DNA of 64,000 nt from an uncultured Bacteroidota bacterium (GCA_902593165.1 CACJHI010000004.1:1-64000), one strand, 5' to 3'. Numbered from the stretch's first letter, positions 9,165-19,496 are shown. Notes: generated by a model from the letters alone, not told the origin. Program-made: numbers and translations.

Positions 9165-9172
9165 CAAATCTA
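9165..9172 (-). promoter_or_regulatory. Promoter -7 element TAGATTTG for the 9141-7232 run
   Basis: Matches TAnnTTTG on the minus strand, with a TTG at 9197-9195 at 22 nt spacing, and lies 23 nt before the ATG at 9141. Confidence 0.55.
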
Positions 9173-9232
9173 CAATTTTTTTTTTTTCGTTAAACAATAT
9201 ATAAATGAATTATATTAGAAAAATATTTACAT

Positions 9233-9955
9233 ATGAAAACTATAGCCTTAATCCCTGCAAGACTTGAATCTAAAAGGTTTCCTAATAAATTAATTAAAGA
9301 AATAGGTGGAGTACCTATTATTATTAAGACCTTTAATGCTGCAATAGATACTGGTCTTTTTGACGAGGTATATGTTGTAAGTGGTAATAATGAAATACTT
9401 GAACTAATTAAATCAGTTGGGGGTAGGACATTTAAATCTATTAATAATCATCAATCAGGTACAGATAGAATTGCTGAGGCAGCAATTGATATTAACTGTG
9501 ATATTATTGTTAATCTTCAAGGAGATGAACCATTTATCAATAAAATCGCTTTAAAAAAACTTATTAAATCCTTTGATGACCCAAAAGTCAATATGGCTTC
9601 ACTTATGACAAAATTTGAATCCTTCGATGAGATAAACAATCCAAACAATGTAAAAGTTATAGTTGATAGTCACTCTGATGCTATATATTTTTCAAGATTG
9701 CCTATCCCACATGGGTCAAAAAAAATTAATGATTATAATCGTCATGTTGGTGTTTATGCATTTTTAAAAAATGCTTTAATTGAATTCTCCAGATTAGACA
9801 GGTCAAATCTTGAAATTATTGAAAATCTTGAAGGTATTAGAATAATTGAGAACTCAAAAAAAATAAGAATGATAAATACCGACTTCCATGGAATATCTAT
9901 AGATACTCCAGAAGATCTATTAGAGGCTGAAGAATATATGTTATCAGATGATTAG
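9233..9955 (+). CDS. kdsB: 3-deoxy-manno-octulosonate cytidylyltransferase
   Basis: Activates KDO to CMP-KDO for the LPS inner core. 240 residues, normal length. The nucleotidyltransferase loop IALIPARLESKRFPNK is at residues 4-19; VNLQGDEPF binds metal and nucleotide, and the QSGTDRIAEAA segment fits the family. The C-terminal GISIDTPEDLLEAE is also typical. It overlaps the next acyltransferase gene by 8 nt. With lptD further on, this shows the organism makes a KDO-containing lipopolysaccharide. Confidence 0.96.
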   Translation: MKTIALIPARLESKRFPNKLIKEIGGVPIIIKTFNAAIDTGLFDEVYVVSGNNEILELIKSVGGRTFKSINNHQSGTDRIAEAAIDINCDIIVNLQGDEPFINKIALKKLIKSFDDPKVNMASLMTKFESFDEINNPNNVKVIVDSHSDAIYFSRLPIPHGSKKINDYNRHVGVYAFLKNALIEFSRLDRSNLEIIENLEGIRIIENSKKIRMINTDFHGISIDTPEDLLEAEEYMLSDD

Positions 9956-10481
9956 AGTTTTATCAAAATTTATTTTAGAAAAAATAATTTGTTGGAAGGT
10001 CATTGGCTCGCTTCCCTTAAATGAAAGATATGTAATTGCTGTAGTTCCTCATTCAAGTTATTTTGACTTAGTCATTGCAGTTTTAATAAGAACATATTCA
10101 GGTTTAAAAATAAAATTTATTGGTAAAAAAGAGTTGTTTAATCCAGTTACATCTTTCTTCTTTAAGTTTTTGGGAGGAATTCCTGTAGATAGAAGTAAAA
10201 ACTCAAATATTGTTGATGAAGTTGTAAATTTATTTGATAAAAATGAAATTCAAATACTCGCAATAGCTCCGGAAGGCACAAGAAAAAGAGTTAAAAACTG
10301 GAAATCAGGTTTCTATTATATTGCATTAAATGCAAATCTACCTATTCTGATGGTTTCATTTGACTACATGAAAAAAGAGGTTGTAATCAATGATAAATTT
10401 TACCCCACAGGGGATATAAATAAAGATTTTTTTGAGCTTGAAAAAAAAGTTAGTAATGTTGTTTTAAGAAATAGACTTTAA
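9948..10481 (+). CDS. PlsC-type 1-acylglycerol-3-phosphate acyltransferase
   Basis: A 177-residue acyltransferase of the LPLAT superfamily. The catalytic HX4D motif is HSSYFD (about 35-40), the second block is GGIPVDRSK and the third is APEGTRKR, in the standard order. It is shorter than E. coli PlsC and has only weak N-terminal hydrophobic character. The exact substrate (lysophosphatidate or another acceptor) cannot be read from the sequence. It is coupled to kdsB by an 8-nt overlap and shares the TTAA at its stop with the convergent yebC. Confidence 0.85.
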   Translation: MIRVLSKFILEKIICWKVIGSLPLNERYVIAVVPHSSYFDLVIAVLIRTYSGLKIKFIGKKELFNPVTSFFFKFLGGIPVDRSKNSNIVDEVVNLFDKNEIQILAIAPEGTRKRVKNWKSGFYYIALNANLPILMVSFDYMKKEVVINDKFYPTGDINKDFFELEKKVSNVVLRNRL

Positions 10482-11194
10482 TCAATAGTCTTCATATCGT
10501 GATAGACATTTTGAACATCTTCGTCTTCATCAATCATATTAATCAGCCTCTCTACCTTTAATCTTTCATCCTCAGGTAAGGTTTTGTTAATTTTTGCCTC
10601 CCTTTCAAACTCACTAGAAGAAATTTCAAGTTGTCTTCTTTCTAATTCTTTTTGAATTGATCCAAAATCTTCAAACCTAGCTGTAATACTGATCTCATTT
10701 TCTAATTTACTCAATTCAATAACACCAAAATCTATAAGATCTAGCTCAAGCTCTTCAATATCAATACCTTGATCTTTTATTTGGAAGAAACATAAATGAT
10801 CAAATAAAAAATCAACTGATCCTGAAGTTGCTAAGCTTCCATCACACTTATTAAAGTAACTTCTGATATTAGCAACAGTTCTGTTATTATTATCTGTAGC
10901 AGCCTCTACTAGAATAGCTATGCCATGAGGTGCATATCCTTCTAGAAGTACTTCTTTAAAATTTTCAGAGCTTTTTTCAGAAGCCTTTTTTATAGCTCTT
11001 TCAATGTTATCTTTAGGCATATTTGCTGCCTTAGCATTTTGAATTATAGCTCTTAACCTTGAATTTGAAGAAGGGTCTGGGCCAGACTCTTTAACTGCAA
11101 TAATTATCTCTCTACCAATCCTTGTGAAGGTCTTAGACATATTAGACCATCGCTTCATTTTTCTTGCTTTTCTAAATTCAAATGCTCTTCCCAT
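10478..11194 (-). CDS. yebC: YebC/PmpR family regulator or translation factor
   Basis: 238 residues. The start is taken at the ATG giving MGRAFEFRKARKMKRW, the conserved beginning of the family (usually MAGHSKW-like or MGR-type); the frame is open upstream but without homology. Conserved pieces include NSRLRAIIQNAKAANMPKDN and the EGYAPHGIAILVEA segment. Some members are DNA-binding regulators and others help ribosomes through polyproline stretches; which applies here cannot be read. It is four bases after gcvT and last in the clpC-thrABC-gcvT-yebC run. Confidence 0.93.
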   Translation of the reverse strand: MGRAFEFRKARKMKRWSNMSKTFTRIGREIIIAVKESGPDPSSNSRLRAIIQNAKAANMPKDNIERAIKKASEKSSENFKEVLLEGYAPHGIAILVEAATDNNNRTVANIRSYFNKCDGSLATSGSVDFLFDHLCFFQIKDQGIDIEELELDLIDFGVIELSKLENEISITARFEDFGSIQKELERRQLEISSSEFEREAKINKTLPEDERLKVERLINMIDEDEDVQNVYHDMKTID

Positions 11195-11198
11195 ATTA

Positions 11199-12272
11199 CT
11201 ATATAAATGGAGGTTTAGATATCTCTGCCTTAACAAAGTTCTCTCTTATTTTAACATAAATAATTTTTTCTTCCAGATATTCATTGTCAATATATGCTAA
11301 ACCAATTCCAATCTTTAAAATTGGTGAAAATGTTCCTGATGTTACCTTACCAATTATTTTTTTTTCTATGCTATAAATTTCATATCCATTTCTAGGAATA
11401 GATTTTTCAAGTAATTTAAAACCAACTAGCTTTCTTTTTACTCCTTTCTGAATTTCTGTCTCAATAATATTGCTTCCTATAAAATTTGTTTCAACTTTAG
11501 TAATCCATCTTAAATTAGCTTCTAGTGGAGAAGTTTCCTCATTAATATCATTACCATATAAGCAATAACCCATTTCAATTCTTAGCGTATCTCTTGCAGC
11601 AAGTCCAATAGGTTTTAACTCATATTCTTTATTCAAAAATAAAGTATCCCAAATTTTTAAAGCTTTATTATTTGGAATATATATCTCACAGCCGCCAGAA
11701 CCTGTATACCCAGTTTTAGAAATAATGATATCTTCACATCCAGCAAAATCACCATTTATGAAAGAATAATTTTTTAGTGATGATAGATTTTTGCTAGTGA
11801 AATTTTGACAAAATAATTCTGCTTTAGGACCTTGTATTGCAAGAAGTGAAATATCATCAGATAAGTTCGATATTGAGCAATTAAACTTATTGTTTTTATC
11901 AACTATCCACTGCCAGTTCTTTGATATGTTTGATGCATTTACTACTAAAAGATATTTTTTTGTTTCTAGTCTATACACAATCAAATCATCTATTATTCCA
12001 CCTGATTCATTAATCATACAATTATATTGAGCTTTCCCAATCTCAATATTTGATATGTCATTTGAGCATAACCTTTGAATAAATTCAGTTGAATTTATCC
12101 CTGAAATTTCAAACTCGCCCATATGAGAAACATCAAATATTCCTACACTATTTCTCACGTGAAGATGCTCTTCATTGACTGAAGTATAGCTTATTGGCAT
12201 CATATATCCAGCAAATTCAACAATTTTTGCATTTAATTCTTTATGCCTATCAAAAAGAACTGTCTTTTTCAT
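11199..12272 (-). CDS. gcvT: Aminomethyltransferase, glycine cleavage T protein
   Basis: Transfers the methylene group from the H-protein aminomethyl intermediate to tetrahydrofolate and releases ammonia. 357 residues, normal length. The N terminus (LFDRHKELNAKIVEFAGY), the VGIFDVSHMGEF segment with the catalytic aspartate, and the SKTGYTGSGGCEIY segment are diagnostic. gcvP and gcvH are not in this window. It follows thrC by four bases, fitting a shared threonine/glycine theme. Confidence 0.97.
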   Translation of the reverse strand: MKKTVLFDRHKELNAKIVEFAGYMMPISYTSVNEEHLHVRNSVGIFDVSHMGEFEISGINSTEFIQRLCSNDISNIEIGKAQYNCMINESGGIIDDLIVYRLETKKYLLVVNASNISKNWQWIVDKNNKFNCSISNLSDDISLLAIQGPKAELFCQNFTSKNLSSLKNYSFINGDFAGCEDIIISKTGYTGSGGCEIYIPNNKALKIWDTLFLNKEYELKPIGLAARDTLRIEMGYCLYGNDINEETSPLEANLRWITKVETNFIGSNIIETEIQKGVKRKLVGFKLLEKSIPRNGYEIYSIEKKIIGKVTSGTFSPILKIGIGLAYIDNEYLEEKIIYVKIRENFVKAEISKPPFI

Positions 12273-12276
12273 TAAT

Positions 12277-13581
12277 TTAATTTCTCTGTAATAAGTACTC
12301 TTTTAACTCAGAGTAGTTCTCAATTGATGAAGATTTCTTCTCTTTAACCATAATATCTTTGATTGACTTTGGATAGTCAACATTTGTATCTATTGCATTC
12401 TCTACAACATCTTTAAATTTTATACTATGTGCTGTTGAAATGAAAATTCCATTTACATTCTCAATATTATTTATAGCCATATATTCTTTTAAGCCTAAAT
12501 ATCCAACTGCAGAATGTGGGTCTGTTAAATAATTATGTGTGGTAAATAATGATCTCATTGCTTCTTTTGTTGACTTGTCATCAAAACGAAAGCCTGATAT
12601 ATTCTTTCTCAATTTTTGTAAATCATTATTATATATTTTTTGAATCCTAATAAAGTTACTTGGTTCAGATACATCCATTGCATTTGAAATTGTCCTTTTT
12701 GTTGGGTGAGGTTCAAAAATACCATCTTTTATATATCTTGGAATTGTGTCGTTAATATTCGTAGATGCTATAAAATGATTAATGGGTAGTCCCATTGACT
12801 TACTTAATATTCCAGCACAAATGTTTCCAAAGTTTCCACTTGGGACTGAAAACAAGATTTCTTTTTTATTTTTAATTTTTTTGTATGCTAAAAAAAAATA
12901 AAACATTTGAGGTAACCACCTAGCAACATTTATCGAATTTGCAGATGTCAAAGCAATCTTTCTATTAATTTCTTCATCATTAAAAGCCTTCTTTACCATA
13001 GATTGACATTTATCAAAATCTCCTTCAACCTCAATTGCCTTAACATAATTTCCATTTGTTGTTATCTGTTGCTCTTGAACTTTGCTAATCTTCCCTTTAG
13101 GATATAAAATACAGACCTCAATATCTTTTGTGCCTAGAAACCCTCTTGCTACGGCTCCTCCAGTATCACCAGACGTAGCAACTAATACAGTTATCTTTTT
13201 TGAACTATAATTACTTTTAAAATAGTCAAGACATTGAGCCATAAATTTAGCGCCAATATCTTTAAAAGCTAATGTTGGACCATGGAATAATTCAAGTGAA
13301 TAAATAGAATTATCAATCTTCTTTAATGGTATTTTAAACGAAATTGTCTTATCTATTATATCAATCAAGTTAGATTTTGAAATTTCATCACCTATATACC
13401 TATTTATAACTTCATAACAAATCTCCACGTCATCCATGTCTTTGATAGATTCAATAAATTTTTTAGAAAGTGTTATGTTCTCTTGAGGATAATATAGACC
13501 CTTATCAGGTGCCAACCCATTTATAACAGCCTTCATAAATGAAGTAGGAGAGGAGTTGTGATTTAAGCTAATATATTTCAC
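12277..13581 (-). CDS. thrC: Threonine synthase
   Basis: PLP enzyme that turns O-phosphohomoserine into threonine. 434 residues. ELFHGPTLAFKDIGAKF carries the lysine that binds PLP; LVATSGDTGGAVARGF and SVPSGNFGNICAG are the phosphate-binding loops. The start overlaps the thrB stop by four bases (ATGA type), so translation is coupled. Confidence 0.97.
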   Translation of the reverse strand: MKYISLNHNSSPTSFMKAVINGLAPDKGLYYPQENITLSKKFIESIKDMDDVEICYEVINRYIGDEISKSNLIDIIDKTISFKIPLKKIDNSIYSLELFHGPTLAFKDIGAKFMAQCLDYFKSNYSSKKITVLVATSGDTGGAVARGFLGTKDIEVCILYPKGKISKVQEQQITTNGNYVKAIEVEGDFDKCQSMVKKAFNDEEINRKIALTSANSINVARWLPQMFYFFLAYKKIKNKKEILFSVPSGNFGNICAGILSKSMGLPINHFIASTNINDTIPRYIKDGIFEPHPTKRTISNAMDVSEPSNFIRIQKIYNNDLQKLRKNISGFRFDDKSTKEAMRSLFTTHNYLTDPHSAVGYLGLKEYMAINNIENVNGIFISTAHSIKFKDVVENAIDTNVDYPKSIKDIMVKEKKSSSIENYSELKEYLLQRN

Positions 13582-14507
13582 TTTGTATCAAGAATTTTAA
13601 TTCCTTGACTATTAATTTTAGATATAAATCCATCATAATCAATTCCTAATTTTTTATAATGGTTTGATATACTATCTAATATTCTATTAGAAGAAACACG
13701 GTTATTTGATAAAGAAAAAATTGATGGACCAGACCCTGATATTCCAACTGCAATACATCCATTCTCCTTAGATATTTCTTTCACTGTATTAAACTCAGGT
13801 ATTAGGAGCGCCCTATCAGGCTCTATAACTTCATCTATAACTGCTCTTGACATTAGACTAAAATCTTCTGTGTAAAGACTACTTACAAAGGAGCCAAGAT
13901 TAGCAGACTGTTTTACCATTTTTTCAATCTTTACTTTTTTCTTTACAACTTTTCTTGAGTCTGAAGTTTTAATTTCAATATTTGGCCTAACTATAACTAC
14001 TTCTAAGTCTTTTGGACAAGGAAGCTTTACCACATCAATATCATCTGTAGATCTAACAAGAGAAATTCCACCTAAAATTATTGGAGCGACATTATCTGCA
14101 TGATAAGATCCACTGACAAACTTTTCACCTTCCATTGAGAATCTGATCAAATCTAACTGACTAAAATGTGAGTCAAGAAGTTGATTTATTGCAAAAACAG
14201 CGCCTGCCGAACTAGCTGCAGAACTACCAATACCACTTCCAGGCTTAATACCTTTTTTTATCTCAATTTTAAATCCATTATTAATTTTAATCTCTTCTAG
14301 CATAGCTTGAGCTGCAATACCTGCTACATTCTCATTTATATCATTAGTTAAATCATATCCTCCAATAATGCTTATGATAATTCCTTTTGAACTAGTTTTT
14401 GAGACTGTTATTTCATCTCCTCGGTTTTCAAGACATAATCCAAGAATATCATATCCACATGATAAATTTGTAATACTTCCAGGAGAAAAAACTTTTATAC
14501 TATCCAT
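13578..14507 (-). CDS. thrB: Homoserine kinase
   Basis: GHMP-family kinase giving O-phosphohomoserine. 309 residues with the start set at the ATG for MDSIKVFSPGSITNLSCGYD; an upstream extension of the frame lies within thrA and is hydrophobic noise. The ATP-binding motif is KPGSGIGSSAASSAGAVFA, and the C-terminal glycine-rich GISGSGPSIFSL is also typical. It overlaps the thrA stop by 8 nt and the thrC start by 4 nt. Confidence 0.96.
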   Translation of the reverse strand: MDSIKVFSPGSITNLSCGYDILGLCLENRGDEITVSKTSSKGIIISIIGGYDLTNDINENVAGIAAQAMLEEIKINNGFKIEIKKGIKPGSGIGSSAASSAGAVFAINQLLDSHFSQLDLIRFSMEGEKFVSGSYHADNVAPIILGGISLVRSTDDIDVVKLPCPKDLEVVIVRPNIEIKTSDSRKVVKKKVKIEKMVKQSANLGSFVSSLYTEDFSLMSRAVIDEVIEPDRALLIPEFNTVKEISKENGCIAVGISGSGPSIFSLSNNRVSSNRILDSISNHYKKLGIDYDGFISKINSQGIKILDTK

Positions 14508-16947
14508 TTCCTTGACTAGCTTTAATAATATCAGCAAAAACACCAGAAGCAGTAAACTCTCCACCTGCACCAGCACCTTTAACAACTAATGGTGAATCTT
14601 TATATCTTTCTGTATAAAATACTGTGATGTTGTCGGATCCTACTAAATTATAAAATGGGTGTTCAGTACTTACTGATTCTAATCCAACACTAGCTTTACC
14701 CTTGTTTAGCTTAGCTACAAATTTCAATCTGGAATTATTCTCTTGAGCTTTTTTAAGAATAGAATTAAAATGTTCTTTGTTCTTTTCTAGAGATAATAAG
14801 AAGTCTTCTTTAGATTCAGCTTTAATGGAATCATCTGGAAGAAAGTGGTTCTTGTCAACATCCTCGATTTCTAATTTATATCCACTTTCTCTTGCTAATA
14901 TTAATATTTTTCTAGATACATCTACACCACATAAATCAATTTTAGGGTCTGGTTCAGTATAACCAAGATCAACTGCTTTAGATACAATTTTGTGGAAAGT
15001 GTCAATTTCATTAAAACTATTAAAAATATAATTTAATGTTCCAGAAAGCACTGCTTCAATTTTAATTATTTTATCACCTGAATTTATTAAATTATTTAAT
15101 GTGCTTATAACAGGAAGTGCAGCTCCAACATTAGTTTCATAGAGAAATGAACAGTTATTATTCCTTGATAATGTTTTTAAATTCTGATAATTAGAAAGCG
15201 TTCCAGAATTAGCTATTTTATTACAAGTTATTATGCCTATTCCATTATTTAAGTATTCACTGTATGTATTTGGTATTAAATCACTTGCAGTGTTGTCAAT
15301 AAATAAGCTATTTCTTAAATTTAGCTCAAGAATTTTACTTTGAAAATCAGTAGAATTTGCAATTATTTTAGATTTGTCAAGATTCTTAGACCAATTTTTT
15401 AAATCAATTTCTGAGTCAGAGATAATCATTTTTCTTGAATTAGAAATGCCAAGAACTTTAAGATTTATTTTTAGGTTTTTTGCAATAAACTCTTTTTGAT
15501 TCCTGATTTGTTCAATCAGAAATCCTCCAACATTTCCAACTCCAGTTATAAATATGTGAATGTCTTTGAGATTTTCTTCAAAAAAAGTTTCATGTAAAGC
15601 ATTTAGTGCTTTTTTAGTATTTTCTTTATCAATTATGATTGAAATATTTCTTTCAGAAGCTCCTTGAGCAATAGCTCTAATATTAATATTATTATGACCC
15701 AAAGCATTAAATAGTTTACCACTAATACCTTTCTTGCTCTTCATCTTATCACCAACAATAGCAATATTGGATAGGTTTGATTCAATCTGAGATTCATTTA
15801 TTCTTTTCTGAGATATTTCAAATTCAAACTCATTGTCTATTACTTCTTTTGCTAGAGAAGCATCATTTGAATTTACAGCAATACATATAGAAAACTCAGA
15901 GGATGCTTGAGTAATCATTACAACATTAATTTGCTTTGATGACAATGACTCAAAAAATCTTTTAGAAAAACCAGGAACACCAACCATACCTGATCCCTCA
16001 AAGTTAATTATGGAAATATCTTCAATATGACTAATACCTTTTACTATTTCATCCTCATCAAGTTTAGTAGAGTTCGAAATGCAAGTTCCATTTGCATCTT
16101 GATCAAATGTATTTTTAATGTATACAGGAATATTCTCTTCAATCAATGGCTGAAGAGTAGGGAAATATATCACTTTAGCACCAAAAAATGATAATTCCAT
16201 TGCTTCTTTGTATGATAAAAATTCTATTGGGGAGGCTTTTTCAACAATTTTAGGGTTTGCGCTAAAAACTCCACTAACATCGGTCCATATTTCTAAACAT
16301 TTTGCATTACAATACTTTGCAAAGATTGATGCACTATAGTCTGAGCCTCCTCTTCCAAGATTTGAAATTTCATTTGAACCATTTGAGCAAATATATCCTG
16401 GAGCGATCATTACTCTTGAGTCTACAAGGTCAAATTTGTTCTTTATGTTTATTGATGTCTTATCAGAGTCTAATATTTCATTGTTATTTAACATTTTAGT
16501 ATAAATTAATTCTTGCGAACTTATATATGAAATATCAAATTCTTTTTGCTTAAGAATTTCAAAAATAATATTACTTGATAGAATTTCTCCGAGAGTTAAT
16601 ACCTTAGAGATGGTCTTTTCTGTTACCTCGTCAATTGTTGAGATAGCATCAAGAATTTCTTCAAGCTGATTTAATTTCTCTTTTAAAAAACTTTTTAGAG
16701 AACTTTGACCATCAAGATTTGATAGATTATTAATTACTTCAAGGTGTCTATCCTCTATATTTTTTAAAACGTTATCAGTTGATTTTCCCTTAAGGATGAG
16801 ACATTCTTGAAGAAGATTAGTTATCCCCCCAAGTGCAGAAACAACAATCAAGATATTATCATCTTGATTATTTTTCAAAATTGATATTACTTTAGATATT
16901 GATTCTGAATTAGCGACTGATGTACCGCCAAACTTTAGGACTTTCAA
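14500..16947 (-). CDS. thrA: Bifunctional aspartokinase / homoserine dehydrogenase
   Basis: 815 residues in two enzymes: an N-terminal aspartokinase (MKVLKFGGTSVANSE, then GRGGSDYSASIFAKY), central ACT regulatory repeats (FEGSGMVGVPGF and the region to about residue 460), and a C-terminal homoserine dehydrogenase (nucleotide-binding IFITGVGNVGGFLIEQI, then the catalytic YTEPDPKIDLCGVDVSRK). The two reactions commit aspartate to threonine; ACT domains usually give threonine feedback. Its ATG overlaps the end of clpC by four bases and its end overlaps thrB by eight. Confidence 0.97.
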   Translation of the reverse strand: MKVLKFGGTSVANSESISKVISILKNNQDDNILIVVSALGGITNLLQECLILKGKSTDNVLKNIEDRHLEVINNLSNLDGQSSLKSFLKEKLNQLEEILDAISTIDEVTEKTISKVLTLGEILSSNIIFEILKQKEFDISYISSQELIYTKMLNNNEILDSDKTSINIKNKFDLVDSRVMIAPGYICSNGSNEISNLGRGGSDYSASIFAKYCNAKCLEIWTDVSGVFSANPKIVEKASPIEFLSYKEAMELSFFGAKVIYFPTLQPLIEENIPVYIKNTFDQDANGTCISNSTKLDEDEIVKGISHIEDISIINFEGSGMVGVPGFSKRFFESLSSKQINVVMITQASSEFSICIAVNSNDASLAKEVIDNEFEFEISQKRINESQIESNLSNIAIVGDKMKSKKGISGKLFNALGHNNINIRAIAQGASERNISIIIDKENTKKALNALHETFFEENLKDIHIFITGVGNVGGFLIEQIRNQKEFIAKNLKINLKVLGISNSRKMIISDSEIDLKNWSKNLDKSKIIANSTDFQSKILELNLRNSLFIDNTASDLIPNTYSEYLNNGIGIITCNKIANSGTLSNYQNLKTLSRNNNCSFLYETNVGAALPVISTLNNLINSGDKIIKIEAVLSGTLNYIFNSFNEIDTFHKIVSKAVDLGYTEPDPKIDLCGVDVSRKILILARESGYKLEIEDVDKNHFLPDDSIKAESKEDFLLSLEKNKEHFNSILKKAQENNSRLKFVAKLNKGKASVGLESVSTEHPFYNLVGSDNITVFYTERYKDSPLVVKGAGAGGEFTASGVFADIIKASQGNG

Positions 16948-19496
16948 GAAGCTATCTCTTTTTTATTAATTAATAATGTTAGAACCTCTGATTCAGATTT
17001 ATGATCAACATATAGCTTATCACCTTGCTTGATCTTATCAGCAACAAGGTTTTCTGCAATTAAGTCTTCAATGTATTTCTGTATCATTCTGTTTAGGGGT
17101 CTTGCACCATTTTTCTTATCAAATCCTTTATCACATATAAAAGCTTTTGCTTTTACTGAGATAGATAAATCATATCCTATACCACTGACTCTTTCTTTGA
17201 GTTTATCAATTTCAATGGATACTATTTTATTTATATCTTTTATGGATAGTGAATTAAATATTATACAATCATCAATTCTGTTTAAAAACTCTGGTGCAAA
17301 AGTATTTTTTAATGCTCTTTGAATAACTTTTTGTTCAGTTTGAGAGCTTTGATCAATCGATGATTTAGTCTCAAAACCTACACCAATTCCAAAGTCATTA
17401 ATCTGTTTTACACCTATATTTGATGTCATTATAATAATTGTATTTTGAAAATTTATTTTTCTGCCAACACTATCGGTAAGGAACCCGTCATCTAATATTT
17501 GAAGTAACATACTATATATGTCGGGATGTCCCTTTTCAATTTCATCAAATAAAACAACAGAGTATGGTCTTCTTTTTACTCTTTCAGTTAACTGACCTCC
17601 CTCTTCATATCCAACATATCCTGGAGGTGCTCCAATTAGCCTAGATACAGAAAACTTCTCCATGTATTCACTCATATCTATTCTAATTAGATTTTCTTCT
17701 GATTCAAAAATCTCAGACGCTAACACTTTAGCTAATTGGGTTTTACCAACACCAGTTTGACCTAAAAATATAAATGATCCAATTGGTCTATTTGGTGAAT
17801 TAAGGCCAGCCCTATTTCTTTGAATTGACTTCACAACTTTAGAAACAGCCTCGTCTTGACCAATAATTTTGTCCTTTATAATTTTTTCAAGTTTTGATAA
17901 TTTATTTTTTTCAGTTGAAACAATCTTATTAACTGGGATATTTGTCATCATGGACACAACATCAGCAATTTCATTTTCGTCAACTGTAACCCTATTAAGT
18001 TTTGAGTCTTCGTGCCATTTATTTTGAGCTTCAATAAGCTTTTTTTCAACTCTTTTCTCATCATCACGAAGCTTAGCTGCTTCTTCATACTTTTGTTTCT
18101 TAACAACTGAATTCTTTAATTCTCTAACGTCTTCAAGCTGTTTTTCCATTAGGATCACTTCTTCAGGCACATCCATGTTGTTTATGTGAGCACGAGAACC
18201 GGCCTCATCAAGAGCATCTATTGCTTTATCTGGTAAGAACCTGTCTGTTATATACCTTTGGCTTAATTCAACACACGCAACTAATGCCTCATCAGTATAA
18301 TTAACATTATGGTGTGACTCATATCTGTCTTTAATATTTCTTAAGATTTCAATTGTCTCATCTTTATTAGTCTCTTCTACAAGTATTTTTTGAAATCTTC
18401 TTTCAAGTGCTCCATCTTTTTCAATATGCTGACTATATTCATTTAAAGTAGTGGCTCCTATACATTGAATTTCTCCTCTTGCAAGAGCAGGTTTGAACAT
18501 ATTTGATGCATCAAGACTGCCAGTAGCACCACCAGCTCCAACAATTGTATGAATTTCATCGATAAATAAAATTATATTCCTATTCTTTTCAAGCTCATTC
18601 ATTACAGCTTTCATTCTCTCTTCAAATTGACCTCTGTATTTAGTTCCAGCTACAAGACTTGCTAGGTCAAGAGTAATAACTCTTTTACCGTATAAAATTC
18701 TTGACACCTTTTTTTGAATTATTCTTAAGGCTAAACCTTCAGCAATTGCGGATTTTCCAACACCTGGTTCACCAATTAAAAGAGGATTATTCTTTTTTCT
18801 TCTACTTAAAATTTGAGAGACTCTTTGAATTTCTTTTTCTCTTCCAATGACTGGATCTAACTTATTAGACTCAGCTAATGCGGTCATATCTCTACCGAAG
18901 TTATCTAGAACAGGAGTTTTAGTATTAGATGATGACTTAGTCTTTTGTTTAGAAGAGAAAGGGTTTTTAGATTCCTCAGAATCATCTTTTTCATCTGGAA
19001 ATGCAGAAGAGGTAGGATATTCAATTATATCATCAGATCCTGAATCGTTAATCATAGATTTGAACTTTTCTTTAACGTTGTCATATGTTATATCCATTTT
19101 CAATAAAACCTTTGTAATAGGATCATTATCATTTCGAAGAATACAAAGAAGCAAATGTGCGGTATTAATATTTGTACTTTGAAATAATTTTGCTTCTAAA
19201 AAAGTTGTTTTTAGTGCTCTTTCTGCTTGTCTTGTTAAATGTAGATTCTTTTTTTCATTTAAGCCAATCGATGCACTATCAATGATTGCAGGATTTAAAA
19301 TTTCAATTTTTTTTCTTAATTCATCAAGATTAATCTCAATTGAATTTAATATTGAGATAGCTTTACCTCCACCATCTCTTAGCATACCAAGAAGTAAGTG
19401 TTCGGTTCCAATCTGTTTGTGACCAAGCCTTAAAGCCTCTTCCTTACTGAAAGAAATAACATCTTTTACTCTTGAAGAAAAATTATCATCCATCAT
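16944..19496 (-). CDS. clpC: ATP-dependent Clp protease ATP-binding subunit ClpC
   Basis: 850-residue Hsp100 unfoldase. Two N-terminal Clp repeats (about 5-140), a low-complexity linker at 150-195, first AAA+ with GEPGVGKSA (242-250), a UVR/M domain (KKQKYEEAAKLRDDEKRVEK), and a second AAA+ with GQTGVGKTQ and DEIEKGHPD. It feeds proteins to ClpP. Two adjacent ATGs (19496 and 19493) are possible; the family usually begins MDDNF, favouring the second. It opens the run into thrABC and is divergent from gyrA over a 180-nt region in which I find no exact TAnnTTTG box or clear hairpin. Confidence 0.97.
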   Translation of the reverse strand: MMDDNFSSRVKDVISFSKEEALRLGHKQIGTEHLLLGMLRDGGGKAISILNSIEINLDELRKKIEILNPAIIDSASIGLNEKKNLHLTRQAERALKTTFLEAKLFQSTNINTAHLLLCILRNDNDPITKVLLKMDITYDNVKEKFKSMINDSGSDDIIEYPTSSAFPDEKDDSEESKNPFSSKQKTKSSSNTKTPVLDNFGRDMTALAESNKLDPVIGREKEIQRVSQILSRRKKNNPLLIGEPGVGKSAIAEGLALRIIQKKVSRILYGKRVITLDLASLVAGTKYRGQFEERMKAVMNELEKNRNIILFIDEIHTIVGAGGATGSLDASNMFKPALARGEIQCIGATTLNEYSQHIEKDGALERRFQKILVEETNKDETIEILRNIKDRYESHHNVNYTDEALVACVELSQRYITDRFLPDKAIDALDEAGSRAHINNMDVPEEVILMEKQLEDVRELKNSVVKKQKYEEAAKLRDDEKRVEKKLIEAQNKWHEDSKLNRVTVDENEIADVVSMMTNIPVNKIVSTEKNKLSKLEKIIKDKIIGQDEAVSKVVKSIQRNRAGLNSPNRPIGSFIFLGQTGVGKTQLAKVLASEIFESEENLIRIDMSEYMEKFSVSRLIGAPPGYVGYEEGGQLTERVKRRPYSVVLFDEIEKGHPDIYSMLLQILDDGFLTDSVGRKINFQNTIIIMTSNIGVKQINDFGIGVGFETKSSIDQSSQTEQKVIQRALKNTFAPEFLNRIDDCIIFNSLSIKDINKIVSIEIDKLKERVSGIGYDLSISVKAKAFICDKGFDKKNGARPLNRMIQKYIEDLIAENLVADKIKQGDKLYVDHKSESEVLTLLINKKEIAS

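Noticed and set aside
11195-11236. N-terminal extension of yebC
   Set aside because: Upstream residues overlap gcvT and are not conserved; the family start is the ATG at 11194.
14508-14585. N-terminal extension of thrB into thrA
   Set aside because: The added residues are a Leu/Val-rich translation of thrA coding sequence in another frame; the family start is at 14507.
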